A stretch of 64,000 nucleotides of DNA from Dipteris shenzhenensis (lineage: Eukaryota; Polypodiophyta; Polypodiopsida; Gleicheniales). A program made the position numbers and the translations under genes. The DNA is taken from NCBI GenBank assembly GCA_047967505.1, contig CM106541.1; one strand, 5' to 3'. This document shows, piece by piece, positions 11,515 through 21,836 of the stretch. Position 1 is the first letter of the stretch; each line of letters starts with the position of its first letter. Under the pieces are notes generated by a model, which saw only the letters and a program-made list of their open reading frames with translations, was not told the origin of the DNA and searched no databases.

Positions 11515-13521
11515 GGAATAGTATCGCCATTGACTGATTTGACCTCAGATAAAGTACCTTTTATTTGGGGACAGAATCAACAAGAAAGTTTTAACACCAT
11601 AAAACAAGCTGTGGTCACCGGACCGGTGTTAAAAATAGTTGATCCCCAGAAACCGTTGTTCCTAGAAACCGATGCAAGTGGCATTGCGGTAGGAGCACTT
11701 CTCCTTCAAGAGGGAAGGCCAGTAGCCTTTGAAAGCAAGAAGCTTTCTCCCTCTCAAAGGAATTGGCCAACTCATGAATTGGAGTTGTATGATGTTATCC
11801 ATGCTTTGAAAACATGGAGGCATTATCTGTATGGTTCAGAGTTTTATGTGGATGTAGATCATGATACTCTGAAACATTTTTGTAAACAGCCTGACTTGAG
11901 GGGCCGCCAAGCTAGGTGGGCAGAGCTCATGCAGGAGTTTAATCTAACGATTCGGTACTGAAGAGGAAAAGACAATAAGGTGGCTGATGCGTTGTCTCGC
12001 ATTATGCACAACCTGAGTTTCACGGTATTAGAGAGTGCTCTAATGACCGAGATAAGAGAAACTCAAAAAGTAGACGAGTTTGTCCAGAGCTTATGGCCTA
12101 AGGCTCAGGTGTTAAAACCCGGGGAAAATGAAAAGGATGACCTGGCATCCAGAAAAGGCCAAACTTATGCAAGATATATCATAAGGGATGGTATGCTAGT
12201 TAGAAATGGCAAGGTTGTAGTACCTAGTCAGAATGATCTCAGGCAGAGAGTCATTCGACAGTGCCATGATAGCCCGTGTGCGGGACATCCAGGAGTCGAG
12301 AAGACATATGATCTCGTGAAGCGAGATTTCTTTTGGCCAAAGCTGAAAAAGCATATTCATGAATATGTGACACGGTGTTTTTCGTGTCAGGTAAGTAAGG
12401 CCGAGCGGGTGAAGCCACCCGGACTTTTACAGCCCTTGGAAATACCACTAAGTAAGTGGGAGAGCATTTCCATGGACTTTATTGTAGGGCTGCCTACGAC
12501 GCAAGGAGGGTATGATTCTATCCTTGTGGTGGTTGATCGTCTAACCAAGATGGCTCACTTCATTCCGACTAGAGAGTCTATTAGTGCCCCGCAAGTGGCG
12601 GATTTGTTCATTAGACATATATTTCGTCTGCATGGATTGCCTAGATCCAGAGTGTCAGACCGAGATGTCAGATTTACCGGTCATTTCTGGACAGCGGTAT
12701 TCGAGACACTAAGGACTGAGTTGGGAATGAGTAGTGGGGATCATCCTGAGACGGATGGTCAGACGGAGAGAGTCAACCAGACTTTAGAGGATATGCTGAG
12801 AGCATATGTGTCATTGAGGCAACATACATGGGACAAGTGGTTGCCATTGTTGGAGTTTGCCTACAATGATAGGAAACATTCATCTACCGGGTTCAGTCCG
12901 TTTGAACTGAACTATGGTTATAGACCAGCCAATCCAACTATAGTTGGAGTACCTCAGAAAGTGCCAAGTGCCGCGAAATTTGTAGTTCAGATGCGGGAGA
13001 TGCTAGCACTTGCGAGAGCTAATATCCGTCAGGCTATGGATAGAGCCAAGGTGTATGCGGATGAAAATCGGTCTATAAGAGTATTTAAGGAAGGAGAAAA
13101 AGTTTTTCTCAGAGTTCCTTCGCACTCGAAGTCGTTGACTTCAGGAGAGTGTGCTAAGTTATCACCTCGATACTGTGGGCCGTGGTTAATTCTAAAGAGA
13201 ATAGGCAGTGTAGCCTATAAATTAGAATTGCCACAGGGGTGTAAGGTGCACCCGGTTTTTCATGTTTCGCGCTTAAAGAAATTTTTGCATACAGGTGACT
13301 CACTAATCGAAGGTGTGGTTTTGTTTCAGGAAATAGAGGATATTGCAAGGAGCAAACCAACGAGAATCCTGGACCGAGGAACAATGCAAATACGAAATCG
13401 AAAGATACCCACGGTGTTGGTTGCATGGCATGGTCAGCGTCTATCGGAAGCTACCTGGGAATCCGTATACCAGTTACGGAGAGCGTTCCCAGATTTCATC
13501 ATTGAGGACGCTGATGCTTGA
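11515..13521 (+). pseudogene. pol: Gypsy RNase H, integrase and chromodomain-like tail
   Basis: RNase H is recognisable by ETDASGIAVGALLLQEG and KTWRHYLYGS. A TGA at 11959-11961 interrupts the linker just before KVADALSR. Integrase follows: the HHCC zinc site (CHDSPCAGHPGVEK, then CFSCQ), the DDE core (MDFIVGLP, VSDRDVRFTGHFW, HPETDGQTERVNQ), and a GPWLILKRIG barrel. The C-terminus (RILDRGTMQIRNRKIPTVLV, then ATWES) matches chromodomain-like tails of chromoviruses, which target chromatin. Same frame as gag. The ORF closes with TGA 13519-13521, just before the polypurine tract. Confidence 0.9.
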
Positions 13522-13533
13522 AGAGGGAAGGAA
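13521..13533 (+). promoter_or_regulatory. Polypurine tract
   Basis: aagagggaaggaa abuts the 3' LTR and is the usual plus-strand primer site. Confidence 0.8.
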
Positions 13534-13995
13534 TGTTATGCTCTAGCCGAGATAGCATGACCTCGGATAGTAGATCGGTGGGCATTTTCTCTTAGATGAC
13601 CAACTTTTGTAATAGTTAATGTGTGTAATTGAAATGGTTAAGAGAAGTAACTGCCAAGGTCCTAGGTGAGGGTGGAATGGCATTGACTAGGTAGTTCTGA
13701 GTGCTAAGGCCTAGGTGCACCTAAATGTGCAATAATGCCAAGGGGCAAGTGGTTTTTAATGTGCCCCAAGAGAGGGGTAAAAAGGTGCACCAAGTGGAGA
13801 GGCTAAAATGATGACATTTAGCAAGGAGAACTATCTAGGGAAATGAGGGTCTCATGGATAAGCATGAAAGAAATAACGAATTGAATTTGATGATCCGCGA
13901 TCCATGAGAATAGGCTGGGTGGAACAAAAGTAAAGCCATCGCCCGTGATTGAAAAATTCTAAGAAGAGATTCAGCCAAGAGAGAAGTCGTTGACA
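13534..13995 (+). repeat. 3' LTR of gypsy element
   Basis: Matches the 5' LTR from tgttatgctctagcc to gttgaca. It carries a 3-bp insertion and scattered substitutions, several of them C/T. Confidence 0.93.
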
Positions 13996-14000
13996 CCCCC

Positions 14001-14423
14001 CCCCCCTCAGACACAGGTGTACACAGGCGATGGAGGGTATTCAGGTTCACCCTTCTCAGGTTATGGCCAATATTTGGTCTGACACACACAGTTCACACTC
14101 TGATGGCCATATGGACGAGCATGTAGGGATCCTCTAGAGCAGCTACTACCAGGAGAGTTATTTTTTCCAGAGTATGGAGAGAATCTCCTTTCTTCTCTGA
14201 GTCTCCCTCATGGTTAAGGTGGCATTTTCAGCCTCCGCCTTGGTTTTTTATTAGCTCATTTTGAGCTGTTTTTTCCCTCATGCATTGCATGATGTACTCC
14301 CGCACTTGAGCTTGCTCTCACGGTTTTCATTCATACTTAATGAAGTAATTTTCTTGAATGAAAAAAAAAACTGGTTGGTAAACGTTAGCGCAGCAATCCC
14401 AAAAAGTCTCACATACACACACT
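14001..14423. other. No gene seen
   Basis: Starts with the C-run that hosts the gypsy element. The rest is unremarkable AT-rich sequence with short A and T runs and no recognised coding or repeat match. Confidence 0.45.
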
Positions 14424-14729
14424 TTTTTCTTTTTCTTTTTTTTAAGTGAAAATCTTGTTGCTTCATATTACAAGAGAGTTTCAACAAAAAATCTCAGTGT
14501 AAGAAAGATATACGTCAGAACCTATGTAGTGAGTTTGTAGACAATCAAAGAGAGATTGTTGTAAAGATCTGCGGAAAAACAAGAAAAAAGATAACTGAGG
14601 ATCACCAAAGACTCTATGATTGCCATCTATCCAGAGTCCGGAGTGCCCAGAATCTAACCCAAGTAAAAAACAAATCAAACTCTGGTTGCCATGGATGAAT
14701 GCCAAAGAGCCAAAAGAATTTTTCAGACA
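14424..14729 (-). mobile_element. Family-1 LINE, truncated copy c1
   Basis: On the minus strand it reads the C-terminal tail of ORF2 (a WALRTLDR-like block, VFGDP, then QSLFDCLQTH), a short 3' UTR and an A/T-run tail, followed by GTGTGTGTATG. The 5' end is truncated. Confidence 0.85.
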
Positions 14730-14733
14730 CACT

Positions 14734-14984
14734 TTTTAAAAAAAATTGAAAGCTTTTATTGATTATATTATAAGAATAGTCACCTAAAAAAAGAGGCGCT
14801 AGAAAACACATCAACTGAAGATCTCAGTATAACCCAAATATACATCCTGATCTATTTGGTGAGTCTGCAAGCAATCAAAGAAAGATTGCTGCGAAGAACA
14901 CTAACAAAGAAAAATTGGGATCACTAAAGACTTTACAATTGCGGTCTATCCATAAAGTCCAAAGTGCCCAATAGCGAACCCAAA
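14734..14984 (-). mobile_element. Family-1 LINE, truncated copy c2
   Basis: Minus-strand 3' end (tgattatattataag, agcaatcaaagaaagattgctgc, agtgcccaatagcgaaccc) with poly(A) read on the minus strand. It abuts c1 through an acacac junction. Confidence 0.85.
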
Positions 14985-14989
14985 CACAC

Positions 14990-15120
14990 TTTTTTTTAAA
15001 TAGTGAAAACTTTTGATTGATTATATTACAACAGTAGCGACCTCAAAACGAGGCAGCCGAAATTACATCAACTGAAAATCTAGTGTATGCTAGATAAACA
15101 TCATGATCTATGCAACGCGT
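14990..15120 (-). mobile_element. Family-1 LINE, truncated copy c3
   Basis: A very short 3' end. It is flanked on both sides by gcgaacccaaacacac (about 14972-14987 and 15122-15137), the first copy being the end of c2. This is a 16-bp target duplication that includes the AC tract, showing c3 inserted into the junction beside c2. Confidence 0.85.
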
Positions 15121-15151
15121 TTGCGAACCCAAACACACACACACACACACA

Positions 15152-15484
15152 CTTTTCTTTTTTTTGTGAAATCTTTGATTGCTTTATATTACAATATAGC
15201 TAGCCGAAAAAAACTCGTAAGCGAAAATAGTACATCAAGCAAAGATGTCCATGTAGGACAAACATACATCCTGATCTATGCAGTGAGTTTGCAAACAATC
15301 GAAGAGCGATTGTTGCAAGCAAAGACGGAAAAAGGAAAAAGTAGAAAATACTGGATCACCAAAGACTCTGTGATTTCTAGCTTTCCAGAGAGTCCAAAGT
15401 GCCCAATAGCGAACCCAGGTAAAGAACAAAGCAAAATCTGGCCGTTTGGGATATATCCCAAACAACCAAAATTGCTTTCCAAAA
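15152..15484 (-). mobile_element. Family-1 LINE, truncated copy c4
   Basis: Minus strand reads FGIYPKRPDFALFFTWVRYWALWTLW, then VFGDP and the 3' UTR. The poly(A) side faces a (CA) tract of about 10 units at 15131-15152. Confidence 0.85.
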
Positions 15485-15490
15485 ACACAC

Positions 15491-15764
15491 TTTTTTTTTT
15501 TGGGTGGAAACTTTTGATTGATTATATTACAAGAGTAGCGACCTCAAAACGAGGTAGCCGAAATTACATCAGCTGAAAATCTCAATGTATGCTAGATATA
15601 CATGATCTATGCAGTGCGTCTGCAAGCAATCAAAGAAGGATTGCTGCAGAGAATGCCTAAAAAAGCCAAGCAAGGAAAATATAGGATCACCAAAGACTTT
15701 ACAGTTCCTGTCTGTCCATAAAGTCCAGAGTGCCCAATAGCGAACCCAAACAAAGAAAAGATGA
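15491..15764 (-). mobile_element. Family-1 LINE, truncated copy c5
   Basis: Minus-strand 3' end with FVWVRYWALWTLWTDRNCKVFGDP. Poly(A) is next to acacac on the left; the right junction is agatgaaacacacacac. Confidence 0.85.
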
Positions 15765-15775
15765 AACACACACAC

Positions 15776-16140
15776 TTTTTTTTTTAAAGTGAAAACTTTT
15801 GATTGATTATATTACAAGAGTAGCGACCTAAAAAACAAGGTAGCCGAAATTACATCAACTGAAAACCTCAGTGTATGCTAGATATACATCATGATCTATG
15901 CAGTGTGTCTGCAAGCAATCGAAGAAGGATTGCTTCAGAGAACGCTTAAAAAAGCCAAACAGGGAAAATATGGGATCACCAAAGACTTTACAGTTCCTAT
16001 CTGTCCATAAAGTCCAGAGTGCCCAATAGTGAACCCAAACAAAGAAAATATAAAACTCCGGTCTGGGTGGATGAAAACCAAAGAGCCAGAAAGACTTCCC
16101 AGAACTAACATCTGTCCAGATGGAAAAATGCCCAGATGAA
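15776..16140 (-). mobile_element. Family-1 LINE, truncated copy c6
   Basis: The longest of the six. The minus strand reads SFWLFGFHPPRPEFYIFFVW, WALWTLWTDRNCKVFGDP and the 3' UTR. It is flanked by agatgaaacacacacac on both sides (about 15759-15775 and 16134-16150), a 17-bp target duplication ending in the AC tract. Confidence 0.87.
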
Positions 16141-16150
16141 ACACACACAC

Positions 16151-16479
16151 ACATCGTGAAGGCTTTATACAGTTGGATCCATTCTAGCTCTATATGCTAC
16201 AGACTTAGGGGAGGGCACCAATTCCCCATCAAGATCCAATTCTACCACAACCACTTGTTGACAATATCAGAGGAGGGAGTGATCATCAGACCCTAGTACC
16301 TAGGGGACAAACGAGTTTCAAATGCATTGAGGATTGCCATTGGACAGATGTGGGTCTCGTCTCATCGACTAAGGATCGAGGCAAGGAAAGCTACAAGCAC
16401 ACCCAAAGAGCAACGGATCTAGAGACTATGCATGTGGAGGAGGTGGAGATAGAGCATCATTTTTTGTGTACCATCTACA
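16151..16479. other. No gene seen
   Basis: Unassigned sequence between the LINE array and a family-3 LINE 3' segment. It may belong to the latter, but I see no coding similarity. Confidence 0.35.
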
Positions 16480-17096
16480 TTGCCCTCTACCTAATCGAGA
16501 TGTGATGACACAGAGAGACCCTATTGAGGCAGACTAGGCAGAAGCAGGAGATGATAGCATCGCACGAGATTGAGATAGACAGAGCACATCGATATGTCAT
16601 GGACTTCTACACATTTGAGTCAGCCCCAGGACATAGTGGAGTGGAGGAGGAGGTAGTCAACATGAGGGCAGAGACGGAGCTGTAGAGCTAGAGATGCAAA
16701 GACCATGCATGATGCAGAAGGTGAGGTGACAAGAGCACCTACGATGGAGGTTCAGCCTTTCTTAGCTCTCCTCAAAGAAGATTGCCCAAGCCGAGGTGTC
16801 ACTCTTGATATGGCCCATCGGATACAGAGACCACGAAGACCATGGCCCCCGCCGCCACAGCGGAGACATCTCACCAGACATAGATACGATATATGTTTGT
16901 CGCTGCTCATCAGAGAGCCACCATGGTGCTTGGATGTGTGTTTTGAGTACTTTTGAGTGTGTGAGGTTTTTAAGATTATTAACATGGCACTCAGCAAGGG
17001 TCTTAGTGAGCCCTTTGCTTCAGCCCATAGTGGCTTGTATGAGTTACCTCTTTTATTGTACCCTGTCTCATAGACCCACGAGGCCTCCCGAAGATG
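16480..17096 (+). repeat. 3' part of a family-3 LINE (inverted partner of 19622-20250)
   Basis: This stretch matches 20250-19622 in inverted orientation over its length (shared words include cagagagaccctatt, ggccatatcaagaatgacacc in complement, and the gtctcatagaccca end). The minus-strand partner directly follows a LINE zinc-knuckle remnant, so both are probably 3' portions of the same family. No frame is intact. A (CT)n tract follows at 17102. Confidence 0.5.
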
Positions 17097-17097
17097 G

Positions 17098-17101
<4 letters not shown>

Positions 17102-17141
<40 letters not shown>
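17102..17141. repeat. (CT)20 microsatellite followed by C8
   Basis: Uninterrupted ct dinucleotides, then cccccccc. It lies between two family-3 LINE pieces. Confidence 0.97.
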
Positions 17142-17143
<2 letters not shown>

Positions 17144-17169
17144 CCCCCTTCCTTCAAATGCAGCCGGCC

Positions 17170-17740
17170 TTAGGGCAGAGGCTGGGTTCAGAAGACAAGA
17201 CTCTACTCTAAAGCACATTTTCACTCTACGGGGCACCACCAAGGAGGCGAGATTAAGATTCCAGAAAGCACTTGTTTTGTCAACTTTCAGAAGGCCTTTG
17301 ACATAGTCCAACAATCTCGTATGATCAGGAGGCTTTAGGAGATGCAGATCCCAGGTGTCATGATATGGGGAGTGATGAGCTTATATGAAACAATCAGAAG
17401 TAGAGTGTGAGCTCAAGGAGGTCTCCCAGATTGGGTATAGTACTATCGGAGTAAAGCGGGGATGCACCCTCTCACCAACACTTTGCGCTCTATATTGATG
17501 AGATCACGACCTTCATTGACAACTTAAGAGATGAGGGATTACTACTCACTGATTTGATGATACACATACTGTTATACACGGATGACATTGTCCTTATATC
17601 CTCTCCAGTAGTAGGTCTCCAGGGTCACCTAAAGGGCCTAGAGGTAATTTGCAGGGAGAGAGACTTGACAATCAACCTTGATTACTTCATGCAACTGATG
17701 AACAAATACAAAGTAAAAGATGTACATAACAAATCAAGCT
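17170..17740 (+). pseudogene. Family-3 LINE reverse transcriptase remnant
   Basis: Broken-frame RT blocks in the right order: VNFQKAFDIVQQ (motif A), SLYETIRS, an IGVKRGCTLSP-like motif B, and motif C at 17569-17600 (LYTDDIVLISSPVVGLQGHL), followed by LEVICRERDLTINLD. The wording resembles jockey/CRE-like LINEs of early land plants rather than the YADD-type family 1 or FADD-type family 2 here. It has several stops and frameshifts. Confidence 0.7.
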
Positions 17741-18410
17741 AATTCATATACTAACTCAGAGTAACACAGTAAGACTTGAACATAAGAAACACTTGCTATC
17801 ATGATACAGACTCAGTATACCAAGTCCACCTTCAGATGGTAGAGGGTCAGTCCAAGATGCTCTATAGATGCTTAGTAGACTTCAGCTTATATCCTTGTTT
17901 ATACTTGTCAATCTTCTTTGCTTGAAGAATGGTGCCGTCATTCTTCACGTGCTTTGTCGCCTTGTCGCCTCAATTCTCCTATGCATCCTATAGGGCTGCT
18001 CTCTCAGCTTTCTAGCTGAACTTCTCTGTCTCCCAAGTGGTTTGTTGCATGCGGAAATTGCTGATTTGCTGCAGCAAACCCTCTTTCTCCCACTACCAAG
18101 TGCCCCACTACCAAGTGGTTTAAGTTTCTAGGAGTATTAAATGATTTCTTCACTATCCCATTTCAGGAAACGCAAGCTCCTATACAGACAAGCCCCCCAC
18201 TTGCTACCTCAACCTTGATACTCTTGTACCCATGTAGGATTTGGAGCCACTCGATGATCATGGCATGGAAACACTGTCTGAAGAGTGTGGAGATGGCTGA
18301 CCAAAATCAGCTAGCCATTGATTGGCATTACATTTCATAGCAATGCATTTGTGTGTACTTTGATTCTACCTATGTGTGAGAGATTATCACATTCTAGTGA
18401 GCCTCCCCGT

Positions 18411-18411
<1 letters not shown>
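17741..18411. other. Unassigned insertion or spacer
   Basis: About 650 bp separating the RT and C-terminal parts of the family-3 LINE. I recognise no coding sequence. It could be a solo LTR or another insertion; no termini were identified. Confidence 0.3.

Positions 18412-18455
<44 letters not shown>
18412..18455. repeat. (CT)n microsatellite
   Basis: About 22 uninterrupted ct dinucleotides. Confidence 0.95.
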
Positions 18456-18458
<3 letters not shown>

Positions 18459-18559
18459 GCCCCCTGAGGACGCTCATAAATTCTACTTCTCTCTCTCTCA
18501 TATTATCCCACCAGGGTACCTAGATTCACCTACCACACTCACTCAGGATTGTCATTGGA

Positions 18560-19330
18560 TAGTTCCGCCTGTCATCACACTGACTCCGTATCGAGAGTGG
18601 ACGGTCAAATGGGATCCCCAAAGAGAGTCGTATTTGCACACTATGTGATCGGATGAGGCGGAATCAGAGAAGCACTTCGTCTTTCGTTGGCTTAGCCTAC
18701 TATGACATCTGTGGACGATACCACTGCCTTTTCAGAGACGAATTTGAGGGCCTCTCCAGACTCCTCTCATACCCAGACAGATATGCTTGGCCGCTTTCAT
18801 TCACGAGGCGGTCTGACATAGGGAGCGTCTCATCAGATCACCACAGAAAAGAGTGGGGGACCTTACCTGGTCCATCCCAAAGTATGATCGCAGAGTTCTT
18901 CTAGTCGGAGCATGTTACACCCCCTAGCCACAGATAGCAGGAGAGGTAGGCACCCCGAGATCGATATGCGGCACACTCGAAGAGGACAGACACACATATC
19001 AGACTCACTGTGCACGACAGACCTCTCATCCAGATAGCCGACAACGATCTATCACGGGCTTCTTGCCTACACTACCTAGTCCATCATCGGGTGTATCTTG
19101 ACATTTGATCAGACTGTATCTTCCATGGGGATGTTGATGCCAGGGATGTTTTATGACTAGGGTGACATGTATGGTGATATCATTGACTATGTCTACACAG
19201 TTTTCTCTAGCATGGGTTAGGATGCTCGCTTAGTGGCTCCACCCTTTTGCTCATTGTATCAGGTTTTTCTATCAGTCTCATAGACCCATAGGTCTTTAGC
19301 AAACTTTAATAAACTTTCTTTCTTTCTCTC
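18560..19330 (+). pseudogene. Family-3 LINE C-terminus and 3' region
   Basis: Reads RICTLC, then (frame-shifted) EAESEKHFVF and a DICGRYHCLFRDEF block, the typical C-terminal zinc-knuckle region of LINE ORF2 proteins. The following 400 bp are noncoding and end near tctcatagacccataggtctt, a word shared with the ends at 17070-17090 and 19625-19650. Many stops. Confidence 0.5.
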
Positions 19331-19344
19331 TCCACACACATACA

Positions 19345-19575
19345 CTTTTTTGGTGAAATTTTTGGTGGTTTATATTACAGAGAAGCTGCCCTTGAATGGG
19401 GAGCTCAACATTACATCAGTAGAAGATCTTGGTATATGACAAGTATACATTGTAGTCTATATAATGAGTTTGCAGACAATCAAAGAAAGATTGCTGCAAA
19501 GAACGTTGGAAAAAAGGGATGGGAAAATGGAAAAAGTGGGATCACCAAAGACTCTATGATTTCGATCCCCCCCCC
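19345..19575 (-). mobile_element. Family-1 LINE, truncated copy
   Basis: A minus-strand 3' end (ggtgaaatttttggtg, tatattacag, agacaatcaaagaaagattgctgc). The poly(A) side meets cacacacatacac at about 19332-19345, and the same word recurs after the copy near 19595-19607, inside a longer CA tract. That repeat is a target duplication of at least 13 bp. Confidence 0.85.
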
Positions 19576-19621
19576 CCAACCACCACACACACACACACAC
19601 ATACACAAATATATATTAATG

Positions 19622-20446
19622 TCTTTGGGAGGCCTCATGGGCCTATGAGACAAGGTACAATTGGAAAGGTTATTCATACAAGCCGCTATGGACTGAAGCA
19701 AAGGGCTTGCTAAGGGCCCTTGATAAGTGCTATGCTAATAATCTTGAAAAAAACACTCAAAACTAGTGCTCAAAATACAAATCCATGTGCTATGGTGGCT
19801 CTCTAACAAACAGCAAATATATCTCATATTTGTATTCATGAGACGTCTCTCGCTGTAACAGGGGACATGGTCTCTATGATCTCTGTATCCGATGGGCCAT
19901 ATCAAGAATGACACCTTAGCTCGGATGTTCCCCTCTTAGGAGAGCAGAGATAGGCTGAACTTCCATCGTACATGTTCTAGTCACCTCTGTATCATACGTG
20001 TTCTTTACATCTCTGGCTCCGTAGCTCCAAGTTGCCTCTTCCCGTTGATCCACTCAGCCCTCATGTCAACTATCTCCTCCTCCTCCACTCCACTATGTCC
20101 TGGGACTGACTCAAATGCGTAGAAGTTCGTGGCATATCGTTGTACTCTGTCTATTCCAATCTCCTGTGGCGCTATCATCTCTTGCTGCTACTTGGTCTGC
20201 CCTAATAGGGTCTCTCTGTGCTGTCGCATCTCAATCAAGAGGCCAATGCTTTTTAGTCGGCTTTTCCAACAAAACTTTCAGATTTCTTATAATGTCCCCA
20301 TATCGTTCTTAGATTATCATTCTTGACGTGTGCGTAGGCTCTACACCGTAGGAGTACATGTTGTTCATCTTCTACCTCCCCTGTGGGGTAGATTTTGCAT
20401 GTTTTTTTCTCTCTGGGGATCTTGGGTCTTGCCCACCTGCCCTTCT
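19622..20446 (-). pseudogene. Family-3 LINE C-terminal zinc knuckle and 3' region
   Basis: On the minus strand, about 20446-20255 reads GRWARPKIPREKKTCKIYPT then EDEQHVLLRCRAYAHVKND, a LINE C-terminal knuckle with its second Cys lost (CKIY for CxxC). It continues the minus-strand remnant at 21842-22520; the TRIM at 20447-21836 separates the two. The rest down to 19622 is the 3' part, inverted relative to 16480-17096. Confidence 0.6.
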
Positions 20447-21073
20447 TGTTGGGGAATGGGAGAGAAGTGGACATCATGGAGAAGAGTGTGGGAACCAAAG
20501 GGAAAAATGTTCCATTGAATTGAGAGGAAGTCCTCTCTTTTATAGAATGGGAGAGAGGGTGGCCTGGATCATAGGCACGTCTCCTACATCAAAGGAAATC
20601 AATCCCTACATCATAGGGACTCTAAATCAAAGGCACCTCCCCATGTGGGGGCTTTTGCATTACATCATCACTTATGTCATAGCCTAGACACATTATAGCA
20701 CTTAGTGTGCTACACACACACACTTTTTTTGGGTAAATCCATGAGAAGTTGTGCTACACACTTTTTTCGTTACTTGCTCACAGGGGGAAAATGATGATGC
20801 AATTTATACAAGGAGATCAGCCTTGGGCCTTTATGATCCGCTCTCTCTTATTACATCTTCATACATCTGCTTTTGGGAATTGGCAGCCTACTCAGTGGGA
20901 ATTTTTATTTGGCTCTATCCAAGGCAAGATCAGAGGATGCCCTTTTGTCTCTTCTCTGCTTCTTGATTGGAAACACATTCTATCCCACTTGGAATGGAAA
21001 GGCAGGGACTCGCTCTCGGGCAACTCTTTGAGGGCAGAGAATCTCTTTTGGTCTGAAGTAGTGCTACACACAC

Positions 21074-21104
<31 letters not shown>

Positions 21105-21143
21105 TGATCATAGGACAAGCCCTTGATCACACAATTCCCAACA
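20447..21143 (-). repeat. TRIM 3' LTR, interrupted by a LINE piece
   Basis: Aligns with the 335-bp partner at 21502-21836 except for an insertion at the (CA)n tract, about 20724-21060. Confidence 0.9.
20724..21060. mobile_element. Family-1 LINE fragments in the TRIM LTR
   Basis: gtgctacacac occurs three times: before 20724, at 20751-20761 and at 21061-21071. The first interval holds a tiny minus-strand 3' end (poly-T then gggtaaatcc). The second starts with poly-T and then carries a plus-strand internal ORF2 piece: LLAHRGKMMMQFIQGDQPWA, then HTSAFGNWQPTQWEFLFGSI, near-identical in wording to the element at 38693-44350. A poly(A) tail and body in opposite orientations is the pattern left by twin priming. 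Confidence 0.8.
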
Positions 21144-21160
21144 TACCCCCCCTCAAGAGT
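21144..21160 (-). promoter_or_regulatory. TRIM polypurine tract
   Basis: taccccccctcaagag on the plus strand reads as a purine run on the minus strand, abutting the 3' LTR. Confidence 0.7.
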
Positions 21161-21486
21161 TTGCCTCTTGCTATGTCAAGGATTCATCAAGGCACATACT
21201 TTCACAAGCCATCTCATGGTGGTCAAGGCTTACAAAAATAGGATAGACCCTCCCCAAATGGTTATCTCCCTTGCATGTACAAGGATTAATCTTAGGCCTT
21301 TGTGTGGATCTAGTTTTTCATGTCTGCAAGAGGTACCATGGAGGCAAACATATATCACATTGCCTACATCATATGGTGACCAGAGGTGATTTACAAAAGA
21401 CAAAACACATAACATTCTTTTTACAGTACTACTTAGGGCTACTACTTAGGGCATATTGAAGCTAGAATGGGCTAGGGGCTCAAGGA

Positions 21487-21499
21487 GGCTCTGATACCA
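21487..21499 (-). promoter_or_regulatory. TRIM primer-binding site, initiator tRNA-Met
   Basis: ggctctgatacca is the exact complement of the tggtatcagagcc site and lies two bases from the 5' LTR at 21502. Confidence 0.92.
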
Positions 21500-21501
21500 C
21501 A

Positions 21502-21836
21502 TGTTGGGGAGTGGGAGAGAAGATGGACATCATGGAGAAGAGTGTGGGAACCAAAGGGCAAAATGTTCCATTGATTTGAGAGGAAGTTCTCTCTTTTATA
21601 GAATGGGAAAGAGGGTGGCCTAGATCATAGGTACCTCTCCTACATCAAAGGAAATCAATCCCTACATCATAGGGACCCCTAAATCAAAGGCACCTACCCA
21701 GTGGGGGCCGGGGGCCTTTGCATTACATCATCACTTATGTCATAGCCTAGACACATCATAGCACTTAGTGTGCTACACACACACACACACACACACATGA
21801 TCATAGGACAAGCCCTTGATCACACAATTCCCAACA
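21502..21836 (-). repeat. TRIM 5' LTR
   Basis: 335 bp with tgttgggg and cccaaca ends. It holds its own uninterrupted (CA)n tract at 21775-21796. Confidence 0.92.

Larger units (their letters stand above)
7098..13995 (+). mobile_element. Ty3/gypsy chromovirus, complete but defective
   Basis: A 6.9-kb element with two LTRs (TG...CA), tRNA-Met primer site, gag, pol in the order protease-RT-RNase H-integrase, a chromodomain-like C-terminus and a polypurine tract. It sits in a run of C, with CCCCC on both sides as the likely 5-bp target duplication. The LTRs differ by roughly a dozen substitutions and a few small indels by eye (about 3 percent), so the insertion is not recent. It cannot be autonomous: gag and pol are out of frame at a homopolymer, the RT end has a TAG, about 480 bp interrupt the RT/RNase H boundary, and RNase H ends in a TGA. 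Confidence 0.93.
20447..21836 (-). mobile_element. TRIM-like miniature LTR retrotransposon
   Basis: Two LTRs (20447-21143 and 21502-21836) begin tgttgggg and end cccaaca. Target duplication cttct is present at 20442-20446 and 21837-21841. The minus-strand orientation follows from the tRNA-Met primer site beside the right LTR and the purine tract beside the left one. The internal part is only about 358 bp and has no coding capacity, which fits a TRIM moved by another element's proteins. The left LTR is enlarged by about 340 bp of inserted LINE. Confidence 0.9.

Noticed and set aside
17003-17306. Open frames with runs of RERE or LSLS
   Set aside because: They come from the (CT)n tract and carry no signal.
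15128-21797. (CA)n tracts as CRISPR-like or regulatory arrays
   Set aside because: They are simple dinucleotide repeats without spacers; their interest is as LINE targets.
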